Positions 34,901 through 43,900 of a stretch of 61,070 nt of DNA are shown one piece after another; within the stretch, counting starts at the first letter, position 1; each line of letters begins with the position of its first letter. Source of the DNA: a virus; the IMG/VR virus record IMGVR_UViG_3300042465_007053, positions 1-61,070 of that record. One strand, written 5' to 3'. The notes under the pieces are model-generated. The model was not told the origin of the DNA. It saw nothing but the letters and a program-made list of their open reading frames with translations, and searched no databases. A program made the position numbers and the translations under genes.

Positions 34901-37900
34901 CTTTGTATTCAGCCTCGGTTTTTTCTTTTATGGTTTGACCGAGTAGCTGCTGGAGTTCGTTCGGCTTTCCATTGCGGATTTGTTTGTCGCGTTCCTCGCG
35001 CCTTCCGAGAACCGCTTTCCACTTCTTCTCGAAGCGTGCGCGTGCGGAATCCTGTGCGACTTTGATTTCGTCCGATTTCTTGTTTTCCCATTCGTCGAGA
35101 ATCTTGTCCACTTCGGTTCGCCTGTCCTGCCGCAAGTTTTCTTCGTCGCGCCTGCGCCGTTCGTTCGGGTCGAGTGGTTTGGTTCCGCTGTATTTCTCCT
35201 TCGGTTTTTCGAGCCAGCGGCGGGCGTTCTTGTTTGCCTCTTCGTATGCGTCGTCCGTGCTCATCGGCTCGCCGCCCTCTTTGACCTTCAGTTTTTCAAT
35301 GACAGCTTTTTGCCCGAAGGATACGTCAGCGTCCACTTCGTCGAAGATTGTGTTTGCCGCAACCAACTCGGCTTGAAAGTCCCTCTCGTTCGTGGCGAAT
35401 GGATCTTCCCCGTTCTCGATAAGCCCGCGCAGCCTGCCTTTGAATCGCTCGCCGAAATCGCTCCAGAATGCGTCCATCGTGTCGGGCGACACGGTGCTCA
35501 TCCATCCGCTGAAGGTTCTGACAAACCCGCCTTCCCATGTTGATTTTGCTTTGTAATACTGATTGAGTAATGCCGCCTTCATTGGCGGCAACATATTCGG
35601 CGGAAACTTTAGGGGCATTTCGGCAAGAACCTGCGGGTGCTCCAGTAGCGTCTCCAGCGCAACATCGTCGCCGATTTGGTTGAAGAAGTCTGGTAGTTCC
35701 ACGGAGCCTGTCATCGCCGTGTCCTTGTTGCTGGTAGTGGATGCGTTCAGCTTGGACAGCTTCGCCCGTAGGAATGATGCCTTTCGGGTTTCGTGCGGTA
35801 GCGTTGTCTGGATGAGTAGGTATTCTGGCCGCTGCACCATTCCAGTTCGCATGATGCGTCCGATGATCTGCTGAAACCCGTTGATCTCAGTGATAGGCGA
35901 CATGATGAACATGACGCGCTGCTTTAGATTTATAGAGTCGTCCCGCGATGAATGAAGGGAGATACCAACCGCACCCGATGCGTTAATGATCATCACGTCC
36001 AGATCCTCGTTGTTGAACTTCTTGTTCATCCGCCCTCTGTTTTTTGGCGAACTCTCGTCGTCGGGTCTGTCTATAATAACGCCCTCCTTTAACTGGTTGG
36101 TGCGACTTGTATATTCGCCGAACTCGATACTTGCCTTTTTCAGCCTGTCTGTGATGTGGTCTATCGGCGAGACGGGTAGTTTCTTGAGTTCTTCGTTGCT
36201 TCGCACAAGTCCAACAAGTTTCTCGTAGTCGGCGCGTGCGTCCGAAAGCAACTTCTTGTATTCGGGCATATCCGATACGTTCTCGCCATGCAGGTTTGGC
36301 AATGTGTCCCACAACAAAGAGGCGGCGTTGGGGCCGAGGAGGTTTTTCTTGGTTGAGCCTCCTTCCCACTTGACCGCTATCCCCTCCGCGATCTTGTTCA
36401 TATACCGCTCCAGTGCCGAGTTGTAGGTTTTATCCAGTCCCATTTCTTTCAGAGCTTCCAGCGTTGCCTCGCCCGTCTGGTTAATCGCTATGACTACCTT
36501 TTGCGGTCTTTGGCTATCCCTGTGCGTTCGGTATTCCATTTCCTCTGGCCTCGTCATTGAGGCGTAGAGCAGGTTCATGTCTCCCTCTGGAATGTCCTGC
36601 GCGTGGAACGGTTCAGTCGTGCCGTATTTTGAAAACCTTTCTTTCAACGGATCTCCTCCGCGCTTCATCGCTGCCGCCTCGATCTGGTTCATCAAGTGCA
36701 ACTGTTCTTCTGTGAGCGGGTTCTTTTTATTTCCGTTCTTCACGCGCTCGATTGCGTCGTCCGCAACGGCGTCGGCTTTCATGGAGAACAGGAGCGTTTC
36801 GATTACGTGGAAAAACGATCTTCCAAAATTATATGAACTCAGCTTTACTTTTTTACCCATCGGTTTGTCGGCGGAGTCCTTTTGCTGACACATCCCTTTT
36901 TCCTGCATCGCCGCCTCTAGTTTGCTCAGGTTTTCCTTTAGGTTGTTCTGGTATCTGGCGACTTCCTGAACCATGTCTGAGAATTGGTTTCCGATCTCCC
37001 TGTCGCGCTCCCTGTATTGCTCGGTCTGTTTAATGCCGAACGAGACACCGCGCATACTTCGCTCCCTTCTGAACATCGAGCTTTCCGCGAGCATTGAGGC
37101 CACTTCCTGTTGTAGCGGTGCCCCGCCTACGTGCATGATTTCTCCGATCTTCTTTGCCTCGATGCCGCTCCGTGAGATTGCCGTGCGATAGTAGAGCGGA
37201 ATTGAGGAGGCGCGTTTGGCGTAGGTGGCGGAGGAGTAATATACTCCGCTCATCTTATCCATGATGCCGAGCATCTTGTCCACCCGCTTGCCATCCTCTG
37301 ATTCGCTTGCCGATTCTCCTGCCGCAAAGTGCGACTCGTCCATCAGCAACATCGCCTTGGGCGCAAGTGCCCGTAAAGCCTGCGTCCTAATTGTGTCCTT
37401 CCGAATCGCCCTGTCCTCTGACGAAAGTAATGTTACTGGCGTGTTCGGGTCTGGAAACTCGTAGTGTTCTGGCGGGAGTATTTCTTGGTCTATCTGTGAA
37501 TAATTGACGAAGATTACGTTGTATCCCTTCGGAAGTTGCCCGTCCTTTGCAATTCCCCACACCTTGTTCTTCACTTGGTCGTCGGGTGTATTATACGGCA
37601 GTGTCTTGCCCTCGATTTCTGTGGAGAGCTTGACATCGTTCGCTATGATAAACGGTTCAATCCTGTCGGTATCTCCCTCAAAAAACGCGCCGATGTTGTT
37701 CGCATCGCGCAGCATATCCATGAACAGGTTCGGCTTCTCCGTCATAAAGATCGGAGTCAGGTCGTTCCTCAAGCACCACTTCATCAGTGCCGCCAAAACG
37801 CGCCCTTTTCCGATCCCTGTCTGATCCCCGTTGATGGTTGCTATGCCCCTGCGGTGGTTCCATATCGAAAGCGCAACCGCGTCCACTTGCTCGGACATGA

Positions 37901-40900
37901 GCCGTTTTCCGAGTTCCGCTCGGTCTTTGTATCCAAGTTCCTTGATCACGAACTCGTCTATGTCTCCAACCTCTTCCTTTACCTGTTCGAGAACATTCTT
38001 TTGTTTTTGGACAAGGTTTTTCGGCGTGAGTGTTTTGCCGGGATTAACGGTGGACTCTCCCCTATACAGAGATTGGAAGTCGTCGCCCTCGTCTGGCTGA
38101 ACCAGCGTCTCTACATCGAGTCCAGATTCGTGAGTTCGTCTCCCAAGATCGACTGAAATACCTCCACGCTTACCCCCCGATTCACTGCCGCCGCCAGTTT
38201 CTCCACCGCCCTCCTTGGGAGGCAACCCATCACTTCCTCCGCTATTGTCGTCTCCGTTATCTCGTCCGCCATTACCATCTTTCGGGTTTCCTCTAGTTGG
38301 TGGCTTAGGCGGTTCATCACGGTCATTCCGTGTTCCTCCAGCATTGCCGCCAGCTTTGGGTGCTTTTGTAGTTGGGTGCTCATGATCGTATAGTTTCTGT
38401 CTGAGTTCTGCGACTGTCGAAATTATGGGTGGTGCTTCCTTGTGTGGTGTCCTAATCGAAGCTGAACCAGTTTTCCTCTTTATGTAGATAATGTCAAGGG
38501 GTGGCGAGTCGGTATTCAGCAGTGCATCGCTGACTGTAACGTGGCTCGCTACACCGTAATTCCGATAGAGGATACTGGAGAAGTTTTTCCAATCTTCGCT
38601 CTGGTAGGCCGCGAGGCGTTCTTCGGGCGTGGTTCCGTCCACGGACGGCAGCACAAGAACCGCTGAACCCGCCGAGTGAAGTTGTTCGTCCAGTAGGTTG
38701 AGCGCGTTGATGAAGTTCATGTTCCGCGATTTGAACTCCACGGAGCCGATCTTAACTGTCTGCTCTGGTTCCGTGTCGGCAATCGCGGTTTCGTTGGTCG
38801 AGTAAATCAGCGACTTGTGTGTGTGCTTGATCTGATTCTCCTCCAAGGAGTTCATGGACGGCGCGGACGTTACGCCGATGCTTTCCAGTAGTTCCTTCTG
38901 CCCCAAGTCCTCTGAATATGCGTGGGTCAGTTGCTCGCGGTTGTCCCGCTCCAAGTGCGGCATCAGGTCGTCGGAAACGATGGCGCACTGTATTTTCTCT
39001 CCCGCCGCGTTTGCGAGCCTGCTCGCGTAATACGCCACTACTGGCTTCAGATTCGTCTCCCGTGATGCGTCCTGTGTGATCTCTGGCGAGTCCTTGTCCA
39101 GTTGCGATAGCCTGTCCACGATCAGTTCCGTGGGAAGTATTGGATGCTGAGATATTACCTGTGCGGCCCTGAACACTCCGCGCTGCGCCCAATACAGCAG
39201 TTCGGTTTTGTTCATGTTCAGGCCAGAACCCATCAACTGAAGTTCGGGAGTGGTGATCTTGATTCCAGCCAAAAGCCTTTCCTTGATCGCCTCTGAGTAA
39301 TCTTCGGAAGTCGTTATGATGCGGTCATACCCATTCTTCAAGAGGACACGCTCGACTCGGCCAACGTAGTTCTCGAACAGCGGGCTTTTGCGGAGTTCCT
39401 TGCCCGTGAAGATGCGTTTGATCCACGCGAGAACGCGGGTTAAAATGCTGGATATTTGCGATGTGAATATGCCTGTATGCCATGCCTCATCGAACCTTCC
39501 AAAGACACGGTTCTGAATGGCCTGCCTGAACACTTCATGTGCAAGGTTGCCCGCGCCGAGTAGATTGCCGCGCCCGCTCTGGTAGAGTTCGTCCGCAAGC
39601 TTCGCTTCGCGTGGGTGTAGGTGATGCAACTCTTTTCCAAGGTCGTTGAGTATTCTGGCGTGGTAAGCGAGAAAGAGTTCCTGCTGCTGATCCTCATCGG
39701 TTCCTGCCGAGAGTTCGATTTCGAGTTTCTTCGCCAATGATTCGCGTTGGCTTGGCGACATGGCCCTGACTTCCATGAAGATCACTTTGTTGAACATCGC
39801 GTGTATCGTTTCGTGATACATGATGTTTCTGGCGAGCGCGGTGGGGTGTGCGCTGTCCATGAGCGCGTAGAGGAGTTTCGGTGTGACTACGAAGATTTCC
39901 TTGAATCCGTTTCCTTTCACGTAGGCCAATGCCTTTGCGTTTGGATCTCCTTCAGCTACGGTGATTCCTACCCTGCTCCAGAGCGGGCCGAACTCCAGCT
40001 TCACTTGAGCAATGAGATCCTCCGCTGCCGCTACATTGGCGAGCTTGGGGCTTTCCGCTTTGCCGGGGAAGTCATTCGGGAGTGATTCGTCGTTGCTTTG
40101 CGTGGTAGGGAAATATCCCTCTGCTGTTGGCGGCAGTGGTTCGTATTTGCTGTATTCCCGTGGGGGTTTCTCCGCTTCCTTTTGGTTGGCGTATTTCCGT
40201 GCCGATTCGATCTGCTTGAAAGCATACTTGTTCCCGTCCTTCACCCATGCTGTCGATCCGTCCTCAAGGTCAGCTTCTTTTTCGGGCGCAAAGTTCCTAT
40301 CCGTGACGAGGAAGTTGTAGCCTCCGAAGCCGGGGTGCGCTTCGTCCTCCACGGCGGTAAAAACCATCCCCTCTGGCGTCGTGATTTGATGCTGCGGGAT
40401 GAGTCCCGTGTTGATGAACTTTTCCTTCCATCCCGCCTTCTCCATTTCGGGAGTGATCCAGCGGTAGGTTTTCTCCTTCGGGTTGCGAAGATCTTCAAGT
40501 ATTGTCTCAAACTCAGTTCTGGATACTTCTGGCAGGGTTTCGTCAGCCAGCCCCCAAACTATGTGGACTACCCGCCCTGTCAGGGCATCTTCTTTTCCGA
40601 ACTTCTTCAAGAACGCTAAGAATCTCGCCGTGAATCCCTCAGGGGTTCTAACACTTGGGTTCTCCTCTGCTTCGCTCAGTATTCCCTCCCCTATTCCGTT
40701 GAGTTTCGCCAGAACCTCTGGATTCTTCAGGTCTAGCGTGCCTGCTTGGGCGGCGATTATCAAATCTCCCACGTTGGTTCCGAACTTGCTTTCTGGTTTA
40801 GCGGCAGCAAGCGATAATTTTGTTGGGGCGGCGGCAAATAGATCGATGCCAGCGTTCTCCCAATCTTTTGCTCCCTCCACTTTTCTCTTTCCTCCCGCCT

Positions 40901-43900
40901 CTGGTGGTTTCGGCTTGTCCTTTTCCTCGTCCTTCGGCGGCTTTTGATCTTCGTCCTTCGGAGGATTCGGCTTGTCCTTTTCGGCGTCGGCTTTGTCTTT
41001 TTCGGCTTTTTCCTTCTCAGCTTTTTCTTTATCCGCCTTCTCCTTTTCAGCCTTCTCCTGTTCGGCCTTTTCGGAGTCCGCCTTGTCCTTCTCAGCTTTT
41101 TCCTTTTCGGCTTTCTCGGCGTCGGCTTTTTCCTGTTCGGCTTTCTCCTGTTCGGCCTTCTCCTTGTCCGCCCTCTCTTTTTCGGCGTCGGCATTGCCCT
41201 TGTCCTTGTCCAGTTCGGCTTTGTGCTCGGCGAGCCAAGTTTCCAGTTCGCCCATCAACTCCTTGGCGTTGGTAGAAAGATTTCCGACACGGCCCCTGAG
41301 CCATTCGACAAACTCCTCGATCATCTGCCAAGTGCTCTCCGTCAGCGGTGTTCTGCTGTTCGGATCACGCGCCATCTGCATAATTGCACGCCAGACTTCA
41401 AACGACTTCTCTTCGTCAGTGAGCGTGCCCCAATCGTTGCGGGCGTCTTGCAGTCCCTTCGCTATTCCAGCTTCGGTCTTGAGTAGTTTCTTTACCTTGG
41501 CCTGCCGCCTTTTGCGTTCTTCTGGAGTAGCGGTTCTGTCGTAGGCCCATGCCACGGTTTCCGCGTGGTCAATTTCTTCCTCCGTCGCTTTCTCGATAAA
41601 TGCCGCACGCTCCTCTGGCGTGAGATTTTTCGTGCTTTCGTATAACGCCTCTGCGTCAAGGTGAATGATTCCGCCAAAGTTGCGTAACCCTGACTTGCCC
41701 TTGCGGGTGCCTTTCTCGTCTGTGGCCTTGTCGGGGTGCCCTAGAACTCGCAGTCTGTCCGCGTGCTTGGTTATCACTCCCTGAACCAGATTGGCGACAT
41801 TGGCGTGCTCGGCATCCATTGGGTTCGCGGGCGGTGTAACCTCGTCGTCGGGAAGGTCGGGAAGGTCTGCGTCACGAGGGGGCGGGGCTTCCCATACGGA
41901 AAGCCTCTGCGCCATCGTGTGAACGAGACTGCGCCCTGACTGTATCGCGGCTTTGTGCGCGGTGAGCGGAGTTCTGTCCTGAGTGTTACTTACCTTCAAC
42001 TCGGAAAAGTTGTTAGATATACGCTCTGCGATGCTGGTTGGTAAAAGCTGGATTGCCCGCCTGTCGAGCGAGCGTGTGACCGTGCCCGCTGCGTCGGTTT
42101 CCTCTGTGAAGATTCCAGCCTCCTTCATGGACTCGTAGGCGAGCTTGTTCGTAATCGGTGCTCCGCTCGTCACTTGCCTGACTGTCATCGCCATTGCGGT
42201 TGAGCCAACGGCATTGTTCACGATTGCTGCCCTGCGCTCTGGCTGTTCGACTCCGCCATCTTCCAGTGTGGAGTCTATTTCGTTCGCCGCTTCCGTCATC
42301 ACACCTTGCGACACCATTTGGTTGCCGATATGCTGCGCGATAAACGTGTGCGGGCCTGCCGTGGACATGAACTCTGTCGCGTCTTGCCTGTCCTCTACGT
42401 CCATCGGGATTGTCTCGGCGATGATGCGGGAAGTCTGCTTTGCGGATTCTGGATGCTGGCCGACGAGGAAGGATGCCGTCTGCGCGTTCTTCCCCTGCAT
42501 CATAGTGCTGATAACTTCCGATGTTGGATCTGGTTCGGCCCCTGCTGGTGGCTCCACTTGCCCAATCGCGTGCTCGCGCTCCTGATACTGGTTCGCCATG
42601 TCCTTGACCGCGGCCTGATACTTCTTGTTGCGGTATGCGCCGTAGGCTGTGCCCGCCGCTGACGGGACACCGAACGCTGCGACTTCCACAAAAAACTGTT
42701 CCCATGTCGGGATTACGTGCTTCCATTCTTGGAGTCCAAGGCCCGCCTTCATCACGTCGCCCACGCGCTCCTCGAATACCTCCCCAATGATTCCATGCCA
42801 GCCTGCCCGCTGCACCATTTTTGCAAAGGTTGAAGGGGATGCTGTTGGGTTGATTCCGAACCAACGCCGCATCACTCCTGCTTTGAGTAGCTTCAGTTTG
42901 TCTGCGCCGGGGATGAACGCGAGCATCCCGCCTGTCTTTTCCGATGCAACTTCTGTGAACTGACTCTTGAATGATTTCTGGAGAGCGGAAGTGAAGTCGT
43001 CGCCAGCGTTTTCGAGCAGGTAGTTGATCTTCCCCTTGTCGTCCTCGCTGAATGATATGTTTGGGATCATTCTCTCCACGGTTTCCGCTGCGATGTTCAG
43101 GCCCGCCGCTGGTATGGTTTGCGCCAGCGATCCAGCGATTGCAGCCGCGCTGCGTGCGCCGAGTTCCACCGCTTTCATCGCGCCCGTCTTTGCAATGGTT
43201 CCTTTCACGGCGAGGCCCGCCGCTTTCTCCATTGCCCGCTCTGTGAGTTGTGCCAAGAGTTTCGCGCCCGCCTCGCTGCCGAACTTCTCCAAAGCCTTTG
43301 CGCCGAGTTTGAGCGTTGCCTTTTGTGCCGCCGTGTAGATGCCGCCTGTCGCCGCGAGTTCTCCCGCGAATGCTGGCAGCGCGGAAAGCACGGACATAAC
43401 CTTGTATCCAAAGGTCGTGTCGCGCTGGCTGTTCTCCACGAATGCTTTGACCAGCGAAAGATCGTCCGCGCTTGGATCTGAGTTTGTTTTGGCCGACTCC
43501 TCCAGCCTGTTCGCCGCGAGTTTGACCTGAACCAGATGCTTGATTTCCGATGCGCCAGAAAGGAACGGAACCAACTGTTGAGGGTTGCTTCCAATGTCGC
43601 TCATCTTGTCGCCGATGTCGAGCGGTGGCAGTTTCTTCACGGCATCCATTGCCGCCATGCCGCGCTTCGTATCCTGTTTGGATTGCTCCGCTGCCTTTGC
43701 TGTGTATTGAACGTTTTGCTCTTTGTGAAGTTTCTCGGCGTAGGCGTTTGCGCTCTCTGGCGTGTCGAATACTCCAAGGTGCTTCCCTGTCTGCTTGAAT
43801 GTTTTTACCGCCTCCTCGTTGCTCATCACCCTTCCGTCATCACTGACGGTTGGGATCAGAACTTCCTTCCCGCCTACTTCTACGCCAATCGAACGAACCG

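Noticed and set aside
40885-41210. Possible CRISPR-like or tandem DNA repeat array
   Set aside because: Units are degenerate, in frame and encode a Lys/Glu/Ala helix; no constant repeat with unique spacers.
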